Shown: positions 1 through 10,895, numbered from the stretch's first letter. The stretch: DNA of 64,000 nt from Bemisia tabaci (GCF_918797505.1 NC_092797.1:46288157-46352156); one strand, 5' to 3'. Made by a program: numbers and translations. Notes: a model not told the origin generated them from the letters alone.

Positions 1-952
1 TTAATTTTCTCACCACAGAGAACATTAGCTGCAACTTAATGAGTGCCCATTAGATGTTTTGGTGTATAACCTACAACTTTGAACCAAAAATCTAACCTGG
101 AACTTAAGAATTTGGAACTTCAAGACGTCATAAATCCCTCGATGTTTGAGCTTTCAGGATCTAACTTCGTCAAATGTCCACATTTTCTTCTTCTGTTCCA
201 ATTAATAATTATTACAGTTCAATTCTCCTCTCACAGATCCTGTCTCTGCTTTTCACTATACAGTACTTATACATGAAGAGTGCCCAAAATAGAAGTCAAC
301 CCGTAGGTTGGCCAAATGGCCAAAAATTGGTATTTCCAATGAAATACTTCTTTGTTTCCCTTTTCCCGTCGCTGTTTCGAGCACTTCCGATTGCAATTTC
401 GAAATTTCCTTTGGCGTGCAGATGCTTCTATCCATAAGTGTTACTAAACCGTAAAAAAGAGAAAATCGAAAAAAAACCCGAGTTGGTGTGTTTTCGAACT
501 CACTGATTCAAATCGGGACAGAACTTCCCAAGGAGGTTCGAAACTTCGAATAAAATTCGCTTTAGCATCAACCTTAAACTATATTTTCCCCAGCTGCTTT
601 ACACTTTTAACGACACCGCACACAGGCGAAAAACTTGGCGGTCCGTGCCGTAGCTTTTGGCGAGTCCTTGCGAGTGTCTTAGGGCCGGCATTGTATCCGC
701 GGTCACGGGCGATATTGAATCGGAACGCGGGTAAATATTTAAGCCCCTCGCGCGGCCCGCGGTCGGCGAATAAACAAGATTGGCGTTTCCATACACTCGC
801 TCGAATTTTTGTATTATCCCTGTCCAGCGTCGCGCCGCGTCAGGGCCGTGGTCGGTTTGGGTGGGGGTAAAAAAGCGCGGGTCTTTGCTCGGAAAGATTA
901 GAGTGGAAAAGCAAACACGGTCCCGAATGGGAAATGCTATTCTCCCGTGTTC
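1..952. other. No gene recognised
   Basis: AT-rich DNA with a GC-rich patch near 640-860. Short open frames on both strands lack recognisable protein character and convincing splice context. Nothing further can be supported. Confidence 0.5.
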
Positions 953-1716
953 AGCGGAAACGCCGCATGAACAATCTAACGTTGCCTGGTTTCTTCAAAC
1001 GAAATATAAGGGGCTTGGAGGACAAGGTGCATAAGTGCAGTTTCTGAAAAGATCGAGATAATAATAATTAAAGTAAAACTAGTCCTAATGCATATCCTAC
1101 GAAAACTTCGCTCGACAATTCCAATTTTTGAGCATCAAAAAGTCAGTTTGAAATGTCTTTACGCCAGAAAGATCCATGTATTTTCGAAACTTCAAACACG
1201 TGTTTCTCGAAATGGCAAAAACTGAACTTGTGCGCCTTGTCCTCCAAGCCCCTCATGTTCACTTTTGAGGAAAGTCGGGAATATTTTTCTTTGAAATTTT
1301 CACACACATTGGATTGTATTCTGAGTCAGATTAAGTACCTCAGAATTTTTTTTCAGAAAGAAAGGAGACTTGTTTTTAATTTAGAGAAATGTTTTCTGAC
1401 CAATTTTTTTGTTCGAAGAAGACATTTCCGTCAGATTTTTTAAAATTGGTATCTATGGTCAATAAAAGAAAAATCATAGTTTATGTTGAATGACGCTAAA
1501 ACGGATGTTAAGATCTGTATTCGATGTTGGGAATTTTGGATTGTGCATGATTTTTGATTACATAAAGTGCCCACTTATATCACGGTTAGAACAAATCAAA
1601 AACTGACGCCAACATCTATTCACTCTTGTTGTGAATCAAGTAATAATCCAGAAAAATAGGTTTTCATGAGCAGAGATTTGGCAGCGTTTGAATACTCTTA
1701 CGGCGATTTTCCTTGG
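953..1716. mobile_element. Degenerate C-family element, interrupted
   Basis: The left arm (about 954-1000) and right arm (about 1673-1716) resemble, in opposite orientation, the C-family ends found elsewhere in this window: a GGAAAAACGCCGTATGA-type motif followed by a GTTGCCAAATTTCC-type motif. The body around 1255-1340 resembles C internal sequence (a TTTTGAGGA...GAATATTT motif series). The copy is old and carries another palindromic element at 1009-1253. Confidence 0.5.
1009..1253. mobile_element. Palindromic element nested in a C copy
   Basis: The terminal inverted repeats begin AGGGGCTTGGAGGACAAGG and continue inward with some mismatches for about 55 bp. The C-like sequence on the two sides reads continuously if this segment is removed, with AT next to each end. 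This is a nonautonomous DNA element by structure; the family is not recognised. Confidence 0.55.
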
Positions 1717-1900
1717 GAAAGCATTATTGGCGTCTGTTCCGCATATATTGCTCGTCCAAGATTTCGCGGAGGGACTCGAAACCAAGGTTGTTGATGTCGT
1801 TAACCTTTTTCTCGCTTATTCCCGATTTTCGACGTAACCCTATACGAAGAAATTTACAACACTTACGACCCCGAAATTTCATACTATTTCCTAAATAAAT

Positions 1901-2136
1901 GGACCGCGTTGAGCAGAAAGGAACCAAGCCACGTCAGCTATTGACGAATTTAATTTTTTACATGAAAACGGTCGTTCGGGTGTTTGCGAAAATTCCAGTG
2001 ATTTTCTGCATAGTACAAAGAAAATTCCATAACAGTTTCAAAACAATCCGGACAAACGTTTTGTAAAACATTAAATCGTTCATTCAAATTTGGCAACAGC
2101 TGATGTGGCTTGGTTCCTTTCTGCTAAACGTGGTCC
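1901..2136. mobile_element. D-family MITE, copy 1
   Basis: The ends are GGACCGCGTTGAGCAGAAAG on the left and its near reverse complement on the right, continuing through a GGAACCAAGCCAC motif. The interior is AT-rich without coding capacity. Related copies lie at 44048-44289 and 55047-55298. The target duplication is unclear here. Confidence 0.75.
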
Positions 2137-2933
2137 AAGTAACACCCTACTTGAAAAAAACGCTGTAAAAAAACAAGAAAAAAAAGAAGAAAAATGAAAA
2201 AAAGGAAAATTATATACCGGGAGATTTTGAGAATTGAGAGTTTCAGCGAATAGAAACGAAGAACATTAAGATGAGGGGAAAATTTGAGAAAAGTCAAAGT
2301 CAGACTTGGTCTTACATAACAACGATAGATGGCTCAAATTTTTCTTTTCTTAAATTTGCTTGAGAATTTAGGTTAAGCTTAATATCTCACAACGTCTTCG
2401 TTTTAAAAGTTGCTGTTGTTTTTCTTTTTCAGGTATTCCTTGGATCAAATTGAGTTACGTATGGTGCCGTTTGGACAAATCGAGGTTGTCGTCATTCTTT
2501 TATAGAAAGAAAAATTTAGATATGACCGACCATAGAGGCAAAATTTTTAGCACAGCGATTCAGGATTCATGCCAGCTTTTCCAAAATAAAACCATGAACT
2601 TGCAAGGACTTTCAGAGGAGCTTCGAGGACTTTTATAAACTTTCTCAAGTGTATTCAAGGATGTATAGAAAATGTCAAAAACCCAGTAGAGCCCCTTCAA
2701 GTTTTCTCGCCTCATACATTCTTTTTCTTGGCTACCAATACATATAAGGGCAAAAGTATAACGTGCAAATCACATGACACTGCGTTGCTCCTTTGACGTA
2801 AGGACGTATCTTTATCTCCACATGGACCCCGGAAAACATAGAATTGAACGGAGAACAGGTGTCACGTAGAAATTGAGGTACGCTCTTAAGTCAGAAGAGC
2901 GACGAATAAAGGTCGGATTTTGACACCCTTACT
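2137..2933. other. Intergenic, no gene recognised
   Basis: This A-rich and T-rich stretch includes an A-rich run near 2155-2205. A pyrimidine tract ending in CAG near 2432 resembles a splice acceptor, but the downstream frame shows no recognisable protein. Part of 2825-2890 is similar to 29140-29210, suggesting another unclassified dispersed repeat. Confidence 0.4.
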
Positions 2934-3650
2934 CTGCCGTCCTACATATGAACGCCGTATGAGCCACCAGGCGTTGCCTCATCTCCTTTCGTAAATCACG
3001 AATTTCCGTCAAAATTTGTAAATATTTTCCAATTTTTCAGATGATTTTGTTCGCAAATTCTGAAAATGTCACGGAAAAATATCCATAACTTTCCTCAAAA
3101 ACAAACATTTCGTTGAAGGAAATTTGGCGACTCTCGAAAGTTCATACGGCGTTTTTCCTCCGGTAAAATGTTAATTTTTAAGGAGAGTAATGAATATTTT
3201 CTCCATACTTAGATAATTTAAAACTGATTACGATTGAGATCCCCTGAAAAATACGATAAAAAGTATTCGCAGATTTCCCTGAAAATTCGTGTTTTATCGA
3301 GGGAAATTTGGCAACGCCTGAATGTTCATACGGCGTTTTTCCTCCAATAAAATGTAAATTTTTAGGGAAAGTAATGAATATTTTCTCCATGCTCGGATAA
3401 TTTAAAACTGATTACGATTGAGATCCCCTGAAAAGTGAGATAAAAAGTATTCGCAGATTTCCCTGAAAAATGAGATAAAAAGTAATCCGCTGATTTCCCT
3501 GAAAAATTAAATAAAAAGTATTCGCAGATTTCCCTGAAAAATGAGATAAAAAGTATTCGCAGATTTCCCTGAAAATTCGTGTTTTCGAGGGGAAATTTGG
3601 CAACGCCTGAGGGTTGATACGGCGTTTTTCCTCAGCGCGGCACAGTATTG
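2934..3650. mobile_element. Compound C-family locus with internal duplications
   Basis: The C-type left end is near 2940-2985. C-type right ends (TTTGGCAACGCC...CATACGGCGTTTTTCCT) occur three times, at about 3120-3165, 3305-3350 and 3593-3635. The segments starting at about 3165 and 3350 are near copies of each other, so part of the element was duplicated in tandem before the local 35-bp expansion. No coding capacity was seen. Confidence 0.7.
3420..3575. repeat. 35-bp minisatellite inside a C element
   Basis: A unit built on AGATTTCCCTGAAAAATGAG plus ATAAAAAGTATTCGC is repeated about 4.5 times with period 35 (one step of 37). The unit derives from internal C sequence. The period is not a multiple of three, so open frames across it are not protein repeats. 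Confidence 0.85.
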
Positions 3651-4129
3651 TCCTCCTCTGTAACACGACACGGCAGCGCGGGGGACGAGACAAATCCCGG
3701 CCGCAGAAAAGAATGACCGAGAGGCGGCTCTCAAGAAAGCAGATTGCTTTTCGACAACAGTTTAAGGTCCGAGAACAATGCGCTCGAGCCCGTCCGGAAG
3801 CCTGACGTGGAAATTGCATTTGCTCCGCTGAGCTTCGCCCCTCTCGCCGCCCCCGGGCGTGTGATCGCACCCCCCGGGCCACCCCCTCGGGCAGGGGGCG
3901 GGGGTGGAACCCGGAAGCGGGATTGCATCCTGCAAGTTGGCTCGCTTCGGTGCATTCCGCTCTACGATCGGAATCGGCGTGTGTTGTGTGGCTCCCTTTG
4001 ATTTCGGGAAAGTGTTTGTGCCCTGCAAAGAGGGGGTACTCGAGCGAAGAATCGTCAAAGCACCTGTTTCACTCTTCCGAGGACAGTATTGCCCGAGATC
4101 CGGCGAGAATCCGAAATGCACGCAGCCAA
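3651..4129. other. GC-rich island
   Basis: GC- and CpG-rich DNA with C and G runs, between two C-family copies. Open frames exist on both strands in several registers, as expected from low stop density in GC-rich DNA. It could be a regulatory element or an exon of an unrecognised transcript; I see no decisive signal. Confidence 0.35.
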
Positions 4130-4587
4130 GCTAAGGAAAAACGTCGTATGAGCCCTCAGACGTTGCCATATGGACGTATTTCTATTAAACAGAACTAAGC
4201 GCCGATTTGAGTACCTTTTGAGGAATTTAGAATCCCGGATAGCGCGTTCTGTCAAACGGACCTAAGCGTCATGGAAAAGCATTATGCGAGTATAGGACGG
4301 AATAAGCCGGACGCCCGATTCCGCCGCCAATCCAAGCCCCCCTCTACCTTCCTCACAATATGGCGCTTAGGTCCGTTTGATAGAAATACGTCCATATTTC
4401 CTTCAAGAAAAATTGAATTCACTGAGAAAATCGTGAACATTTTTTCTCAAAATTGTCAGACAATACTGTTCGCAATTTAGTCTAAGATATCTGAAAATTT
4501 CAAGGAAAAATATGCATAATTTCCCAACTTGGCAACAATTTGGCAACTCTTGAATGTTCATACGCCGTCCTTCCTTAGCACGGTAGC
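4130..4587. mobile_element. C-family element interrupted by a nested element
   Basis: The left end (GCTAAGGAAAAACGTCGTAT) is at 4130 and the right end (CATACGCCGTCCTTCCTTAG) at 4559-4579. The left arm breaks off inside the GTTGCCAAATTTCC motif and resumes after 4393, so the intervening 222 bp are an insertion. Confidence 0.75.
4172..4393. mobile_element. Nested MITE with GGACGTATTTCTAT ends and ATAT flanks
   Basis: The inverted ends run GGACGTATTTCTAT followed by an AAACGGACCTAAGCG-type motif, about 30 bp with few mismatches. ATAT occurs immediately on both sides (4168-4171 and 4394-4397), consistent with a target duplication in the host C element. A third internal copy of the CAAACGGACCTAAGCG motif lies near 4253-4268. 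Confidence 0.75.
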
Positions 4588-4710
4588 GCGGGGAAAGGGG
4601 GGAGCCGGGAGGGCTGGGCGGATCATCCGTTATATGAATCGGATAGTTCAGGAAGGGCATTTCGTTTTGGTGGACTTGGTTTTCAGTCACATGACTCATT
4701 TAAAGGATTT

Positions 4711-4857
4711 ATTATGGACTGCATCTTGCAATTGGGAACTAAAATTTCTGGCTCAGTTTAGGAACAACGTATGTGCCATTAGTTTCCTTACACACATGAG
4801 TGTTTTTATGGATGAGCCAAAAATTGCAGTTCCTAATTGCAGAGTGAAGCCCATAAT
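4711..4857. mobile_element. F-family palindromic element
   Basis: Inverted arms carry the motifs GGACT, TTGCAATTNGGAACT and ATTTCTGGCTCAG, then an ACAACGTATG...AGTTTCC core. The same arms recur near 6787, 7577-8000, 25943, 29289, 37600, 44013 and 51290. It is a noncoding MITE-like repeat. Confidence 0.75.
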
Positions 4858-5559
4858 ATTATTTGAGAAGCTTTATCTAGCTGAGTAGCTTAAGATCAAA
4901 ATGAACCTTTAAATACAGTTGGTGATACGAGTGATATTCGACATTAAACGCACAGGCATTAAAAGAAGTTGATGACCCTCTGTGCATACATTATCTGTAC
5001 CGTGCGTATTCCCGTATACAGGTGTGCAAATGCAAGCAGTACGGTTGCCAAGATGATCGGGAAATGTTGTCACTTTTGGGCCAAGCTTAGTGTGGTACAT
5101 CATTTTATTGCAAAAAAATTGACTATAGTCAACGCCACAAAGCTGAGGGGCGAAAGGATTGTGAGAGCGAGAGATGAGAGAGAGTGGCGGCTGAGATCAA
5201 TGAATACAGTAAGGCTGCTTGGCTGCGAGCAACTGCTGATCCTAAAATGTGTATGTTTTTGACAAAAACATAGTCACAAAAGCATGTACACGATAGCAGT
5301 ATAAAGTACATTGCTGTCTTGCTTAACAAGAAACAAGTAAGTCTTTTTTTATAGTTATAATGGTAAATTTCGGTTCGTCATAATCACCTGAATAATTTTT
5401 GGGAATTTGTTTGATAATTTTGGACGATTCGTTTTTTTCTTGTAGTAAGAACGTTGGTACATTCCTAAGTTTTAAGTTACACTCGTAAATTACATTTTGA
5501 CAGGAAAAATGCTATAAATTCCTCGGTAACTGAAGATTCAATGACTTTTACTCTGGTTA
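4858..5559. other. Intergenic, no gene recognised
   Basis: AT-rich sequence with a purine-rich GAGAG patch near 5160-5190. No repeat family of this window was recognised here, and no supported exon. Confidence 0.4.
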
Positions 5560-5830
5560 CAAGCAAAAATCAGACAAATTTTGTGGCAAAATTAGACGAA
5601 TTGTTTGAGTCAATTTTCGTTGTTTCCCGGCCGAAGGAATCTAAATTTATTCCAATGTTGCAAAATTGACTCAAACAACTCAATTATTTACAAAAATGCA
5701 CCTGAGCAATTTTTGTCGAAATGTGTCTATTTTTTTGCGTGAGACCAGGAGAAAAAAAAATCAGTGAAATTCAATCAGAAATTCCCAAAATTCTCCTGGT
5801 AGAAGTGCAATTTGCACGAGGAAATTTGAC
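5560..5830. repeat. AA-family repeat unit, dispersed
   Basis: A GTTGCAAAATTGACTCAAAC motif, a TTTACAAAAATGCACCTGAG motif and a TGCGTGAGACCAGGAG motif occur in the same order as in the decayed tandem array at 47460-48650. This is a single diverged unit outside the array. Confidence 0.55.
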
Positions 5831-5985
5831 AACAATGAAATTGAGTTACATCTTACCACGAGAAAACGACGTTTAGTAACCTAGGAGTTGAGATACATAC
5901 ATTCGTCTGGGTGACGACGAAGTTTACGAAGAGGAAAGGACTCGTTGATAAGTTTCCCGCTCAAACATCTTTTCGTCCATTATCT

Positions 5986-6075
5986 CGAAACTTCATTCCT
6001 AGAGTTATTGATGTTATCGAAACTTCATTCCTAGAGTTATTGATGTTATCGAAACTTCATTCCTATAGAGTTATT
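5986..6075. repeat. 32-bp tandem repeat
   Basis: CGAAACTTCATTCCTAGAG followed by TTATTGATGTTAT is repeated at 5986, 6018 and 6050 (period 32; the last unit is partial). It abuts the next C-family copy. Confidence 0.9.
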
Positions 6076-6330
6076 CTGCCGTGCCAAGGAAGAACGCCGT
6101 ATGAACCTTCAGACGTTGCCAAATTTCCTTTGATAAAACACGAATTTCTTAGTAAATCAGTGAATATTTTTCTTCCAATTTTTCAGATAATTTTAATCGC
6201 AATTTCACCGAAAAGTCCTAAAAATTTCAAGGGAAAATATCCATAACTTTCCTAAAGAATCACCATTTTATTGATGGAAATTTGGCAACTGTCGAATGTT
6301 CATACGGCGTTTTTCCTTAGAGTGGCAGTA
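6076..6330. mobile_element. C-family element, nearly complete
   Basis: The left end TTCTGCCGTGCCAAGGAAGA continues through CGTTGCCAAATTTCC, and the matching inverted right end is at about 6275-6329. Its full length of about 255 bp, without nested DNA, makes it a useful reference copy. The arms are roughly 70 bp and the interior is AT-rich and noncoding. Confidence 0.85.
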
Positions 6331-6660
6331 TTGATGTTACACTCGGTAACACGGCAATATAGTCGAGATGGTTACACCCGAAAGAAAACCCTTTCGATTT
6401 TATTTTCGTGCCTCCGCGTCGCGTCGTGTCGCCGCGGCAGTAGGTCGCGTGATCGAGTTGATTTTATACACCCTCTTCACCCATCGCTCTCTCCTCTCTA
6501 TCTGCCCCTTGCTCTTCCCCCGGTGTTTCCCGCTGCACCGCCCGTCTAATTGGTTTCAGGTGAGCCGCGCGCCGCGCGCGTCGGATAAGCTCCAAGAGCA
6601 AGGACGCCCGAGCCCGGCTGCGAAACCTCAGGGTCATGGCCGAAAATTCCATTGACCTGA
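6331..6660. other. GC-rich, pyrimidine-rich island
   Basis: CpG-rich DNA with a CT-rich strand around 6470-6545. No repeat signature of the window families and no supported coding exon. Confidence 0.35.
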
Positions 6661-6786
6661 AATAGAATAAACCCGGTCCTAATCCGTAGACAGAGAATCT
6701 AGGGCATAAACGTATACAACCTCTTTCACAACGACATTTTCCTTGCGATAACGCAACCCACCCGGGAAGAATATGACGAGCGCCAT

Positions 6787-6871
6787 TGGGACTAAATTTT
6801 GCAATTCGGAACTAGAATTTCTGGCTCAGTTTAGAAACAACGTATGAACCATTAGTTTCCCGCATACTCAA
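6787..6871. mobile_element. F-family half element
   Basis: Only one arm is present: GGACTAAATTTTGCAATTCG, then the TTTCTGGCTCAG and ACAACGTATG motifs. The opposite arm is missing. Confidence 0.65.
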
Positions 6872-6925
6872 GATTGTTTCCGCCTAAATTGAGTCAACTT
6901 TTCCTCTAATGACATTCAAAAATTA

Positions 6926-7530
6926 TGCTGGACGTTACTAAATACGAATGCTAGGACCTAGTGAGTAATTGGGCTACCGCGCTCTTTTTGTGCTGTAGTA
7001 TCTAGATTTATTTTGCGAGGAAAGATCCGTACTCTTAAAGGATGCCTGTCACTCTTAATATGTTGGAGCGTCTTCAATGTCGTATGATAGTGAGCAAAAC
7101 TTCTGTTGTGAAATATATAGTTGCTTGAGGCGCCGTGGCGCGTAACGCGGCGGGTGGCCGGCCAGCGCGATACGCGCATTGGCGCCTACAAACCTAACAG
7201 GGATACTTCACGCATTGCGCAATGCGTGAAGTATCTCAGTTAGGTTTGAAGGCGCCGATGCGCAATGCGTGAAGTATCCCAGTTAGGTTTGTAGGCGCTA
7301 GTGCGCGTGTCGCGCTGGCAGCACGCTGCTCCGCTCTATGTTGGGCTCTAATATTTAAACTCGCGGAGTCAGCGTTTTTCAACTCATGATTTTGAAATGC
7401 TTGCACACTCTGCATGGATTATTCTCATTTAAATTGATGGGAAAAAAGGGATTAAAGGAAAACATAATGTGCGTTTTGTAAATATTATGATGGTTCCGTG
7501 TCAAATTTTATGATTTCCAAAGCACTTTCA
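6926..7530. mobile_element. G-family element, copy 1
   Basis: About 600 bp shared along its length with 18048-18591 at roughly 80% identity by eye. It contains a strong palindrome at 7172-7246 (GGCGCCTACAAACCTAAC facing its complement around CGCATTGCGCAATGCG), plus an extra half copy at 7247-7289. There are no obvious terminal inverted repeats and no coding capacity, so the class is undetermined. Confidence 0.7.
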
Positions 7531-7576
7531 TTTTTTATTTTATACTTGGTGCTTTTACTGTGCTGCAGCCTGCTGT

Positions 7577-8000
7577 AGGTGAGCGTATTTACGGATGAGC
7601 CAGAAATTGTAGTTCCTAATTGGAAAAGGAAGTCCATTTAGATGGATTTAATTGGAATCAGTTCAAATTGCCTGATCGGACTAAATTCAGTCCAATTAGG
7701 AACTACAATTTCTGGCTCATCCGTAATAGCACGTATGTACATAGAGAATCAATGATACATACGTTTTTTCCAATAAGAGCCGGAAATTGTAATTCCTATA
7801 ATTGCAAAATGAAGTCAATTTGGCCGGATTTAATTGGAATCAGCTTATGATGCTCATTAATTGGGCCAAGTTTTGCAAGTAGGAACTTCAATTTCTTGCT
7901 CAGTTTAAAAACAACGTATGCACTCTTAGTTTGTCTGTGCAAGTAGGCGTTTTTACGGATGAGCAAGAAATTATCATTCCTAACCGCAAAATAAAGTCAG
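7577..8000. mobile_element. Cluster of three to four F-family arms
   Basis: ATTTCTGGCTCA or its complement occurs repeatedly (about 7598, 7712, 7783, 7895, 7963), separated by GGACT...GGAACT and ACGTATG motifs in alternating orientation. This fits adjacent or nested F copies. The GATTTAATTGGAATCAG motif also appears twice (near 7642 and 7827). Confidence 0.7.
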
Positions 8001-8470
8001 ATTTTCTCTCATTTTTACTTTATTAACATGAAGCTAAACTACTTAACGCCTTTAAACAAACTTTCCGAGACGTAACCCTAGATAATGAAACGTACACTGG
8101 AAAAATTTTAAGTTTCAGCATTGCGTTTTTTTTTTTAAAAAAAAAGTAAAAAAACAGAGAAAATTAGGTAGTGTCTCGTGTATTTAAACTGATTCTAGTC
8201 AACAGAAATTCCTCTTAAATACGCCGTGCCAGGAATTTCTCTCTGAGACAACAGGAAATCTCCTTGTTTCAAATGGTTCTCAAGCTATTTTAAAGAGACG
8301 ATCTGTCACGTCACGCGGGGGAGATTAGGGAGATTTTCGATAGACTCACGAATAATAATTCCTGTCGCGGCATATTCAACAGGAATTAGTTTCTCCGAAC
8401 AGCCTCTTTGCGAACTCGCACCTTTTTTCCAGAAATCAATCCACTGAAACTCGTCGTTGCGGCCAAGAAT
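8001..8470. other. Intergenic, weak R-family similarity at left
   Basis: About 8001-8065 resembles the TCATACTTTATTTTT...AACTACTTAACG part of the R family. The remainder shows no recognised feature. Confidence 0.35.
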
Positions 8471-9018
8471 GGACCACTAGACAGGGTACGAACCTAAGCA
8501 TTCTAATGCATGTTTCTTAACCAACATTTCACGTAGAACACGATTCACACAACGGAAATTACTGAAACCAACTCCTAACGAAGATATTAACGTTTTTATT
8601 ACACATGGGTTGCGAGGAATTTGAACTGCCCGCTCACAAGAAACTCAAAGCTCTACGTGAGTCAAATCGCACACTACAGCGGTTTCAGCAAGCTTCTTAA
8701 TCGAGCGATGTTCATTCCCCACCATGTGTTGTTCAAACTATCAGCAATTTGCTACAGCTGAGCCAAAGCGTCAAGATCGAGGTTGCCAGATTTTTATATT
8801 GCAGAGACTGTCATGATAACGTTTAGCGCGCAATGTGAATCACGCGGAGCATTGAGTTTTCATGAGCGGGTGGTTTGAATTCACGCATCAAGAATCATAA
8901 AATATCTTCGTAAGGAGTTGATTGCGGTAATTTTTGTTGTGCGCATAGTGTTCTACGTGAAATTTTATGTACGAAACATGTATCAGAATGCTGAAATTCG
9001 TACCCTGTCTAGTGGTCC
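8471..9018. mobile_element. K-family 548-bp foldback element, copy 1
   Basis: The ends are GGACCACTAGACAGGGTACG and its reverse complement, each flanked outside by AT. Complementarity extends deep into both halves (for example CAACTCCTAACGAAGATATT facing AATATCTTCG...GGAGTTG), so the strand can fold back over most of its length. Copy 2 at 48651-49198 has exactly the same length and lies in the opposite orientation. No transposase frame is present. Confidence 0.9.
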
Positions 9019-9024
9019 ATAAGG

Positions 9025-9310
9025 ACCTGAACACGAGCCCACTGAGTGCTTGTCTCGTGGCTTCCGCTCGGATAAAAATCCCGAAAGCACAAACCGAGAC
9101 TCTCCGGAGACATCGATCGACATGGAAAAAAGAGGTTGATAGATCACGACACTTGTTACGTTGCGCAGCCCCCCCCCCATCCCCGGCCCCCTCCATTTCC
9201 CGAATGGAAATCCAGGAGCGTTTCCCGAGTCGGGTCCCGGGGTCGGGTCCCCCGTGGCGCGTCGGGAGTAATTGATCGTTCCCCATTCTCACCTCGCTAA
9301 AGCACGGCGC
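9025..9310. other. GC-rich stretch
   Basis: GC-rich DNA with a C run near 9168-9178 and open frames on both strands. Nothing recognisable is encoded. Confidence 0.3.
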
Positions 9311-9428
9311 ACAGTGGGGAATAAAAATAAAAGGGATTTATCCCGTGTAAAGGTACGACCGGTTACTCCATCAAAAAATTGCTACGGCAGAGAGCATTCC
9401 GATTTTTAAATAAAACTATTTCTGGCTA

Positions 9429-9902
9429 AACAATAAGAACACATTGAAATACAGAAACGAATGGGTTTACGAGGCTAAGGAGAAATAAAACAGACAGGGA
9501 CGTTCCGGGCCAATTACTGGGAGAAAAAAACCTCGTGCGTGGGACCCGAAGTTTAGGCCATATGGATCTCTGAAGTTTTCAGATTGAGCATCTGAATACT
9601 TAAGGTCTACCTGTCGAGGTTCGGATCACACATCTGAAACTTCAGTTCTTACATCTGAAGTACTTCGGTTTTCACATCCGAAAAACTTCGGTTCTCACAT
9701 CTGAAGTACTTCAGATGTAAGAATGATAGATAGTATATAATATGTAGATGTTTCAGATGTCAAACCTGAACTTCGGCAGCTAGACCTTAAGTGAGATGCT
9801 CAATGCGGAAACTTCAGAGATTCATATGACCTAAACTTCGGGTCCCACGCACGAAGTTGTAAACCCATTTGTTTCTGTATTTAAATGTGTTTTTATTGTT
9901 GT
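9429..9902. mobile_element. L-family palindromic element (outer)
   Basis: The outer arms at 9429-9467 and 9859-9902 are inverted (AATAAGAACACATTGAAATA, then ACAGAAACGAATGGGTTTAC). They enclose a second palindromic unit at 9532-9858, which may be a nested insertion or the core of the same element. Confidence 0.65.
9532..9858. mobile_element. Inner palindromic unit with short tandem motifs
   Basis: Inverted ends CTCGTGCGTGGGACCCGAAG, followed by a GGCCATATGGATCTCTGAAG-type motif with mismatches. The centre (about 9630-9720) repeats an ACATCTGAAGTACTTCGG-like unit about three times, each of which is itself partly palindromic. Confidence 0.7.
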
Positions 9903-10085
9903 GAGCATTTGGGATATTGTGTCTCATCTCTCTCTTTCTATCTAAATAAATACGCGAACGGGGTCAAAGATTCCATGTGAAATCACAGGTACTTGAGTAA
10001 ATGAGCGTATATCAAAGAAACCTCAAAGGAGAAAAAACACAGATTGGTAATAAGAAACACCAATTGCTATTTTGTTTCATTACGT

Positions 10086-10408
10086 ATAGGGTCATCCAGG
10101 GTTAAATGGCCAGACTGCAGGAGCCAAACACCCCAAAACCCCCTCTTCAAATTGAGATTTTGATTTTCTTTTCGATCGTTTATGAATTCAGGGCATAAAA
10201 GCACAGGGAAGTGCATGTTTTCACAAGATTTGGTTCACATAACCGTTGCCAAAATTTAGGAAAAACTATTAACCTTCCGAAAATTTGGGGGGCCGTAGCT
10301 CCGACTGGGGACTTTTTTGGAAACAACTTAATACAAGAAAAAAAGTCTTATTCTGACCCATAGAACACACTCCTGCAGTCTGGCCGTTTAACACTAGATC
10401 ACCCTGTA
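10086..10408. mobile_element. P element, ACAGGGTGATC-type ends
   Basis: The inverted arms read AGGGTCATCCAGGGTTAAAT then GGCCAGACTGCAGGAG on the left, with the complement at 10371-10408. The outermost ACAGGGTGATC-like motif is shared with the element at 13268-13688, suggesting related transposition machinery. Confidence 0.75.
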
Positions 10409-10448
10409 TTCGAGTGACACTTTCTGACTGCAATTGCAAACTAACACC

Positions 10449-10895
10449 ATTCTTTGCCATTTTGGTTTGATATTAGGATCTGAGGATTGACAGCGGCATT
10501 TTTTTAGTGCTTTTCATTTCAGATAATTGGCTGCTCTTTGGGCCATAAGAGCTCCATATTTCGGCATATCCATACCCTTCCCATTCAAGTACTCTAGCTG
10601 GGAATAGAGTCCCTCCACACTGAGTGTAAGGACATAAGGAATCAATTTCTGACTGTTTTCCGTATTTTCGCCGTTCACGCAGTCACGACTCGATTCCAAA
10701 TATCATAAAATAAAGCGAATCCGGTTATAAGGGTTTCACCAGGAAATAATCAGCGTAAAACCGGGAAGAGAGGAAAGCAATTCGGGAATGAGCTGATCAA
10801 AGATTACGACGAAAGCTCAATCTTGTATAATCTTAATTCCAGCTCGTTACATCCACGAGCCGACGTGTCTCAACTCTCCCTATAAACTATAAAGG
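10449..10895. repeat. Q repeat, copy 1
   Basis: Diverged but collinear with 45049-45770 once the R element in that copy is removed (both about 447 bp). Shared landmarks are TTGGTTTGATATT, GGCAGCGGCATTTTT, TAAGAGCTC, GACATAAGG and ATCCACGAGCCGAC, ending CAACTCTCCCTATA. The class is unknown; it could be a nonautonomous element. Confidence 0.65.

Noticed and set aside
3412..3882. 156-codon minus-strand open frame
   Set aside because: It runs through the 35-bp minisatellite of a C element and then GC-rich DNA. The peptide repeats mirror the DNA repeat, and no domain is recognised.
8944..9018. Coding frame 8888-9292 minus / 8967-9275 plus
   Set aside because: Both begin inside the K1 foldback arm, so they are open by chance.
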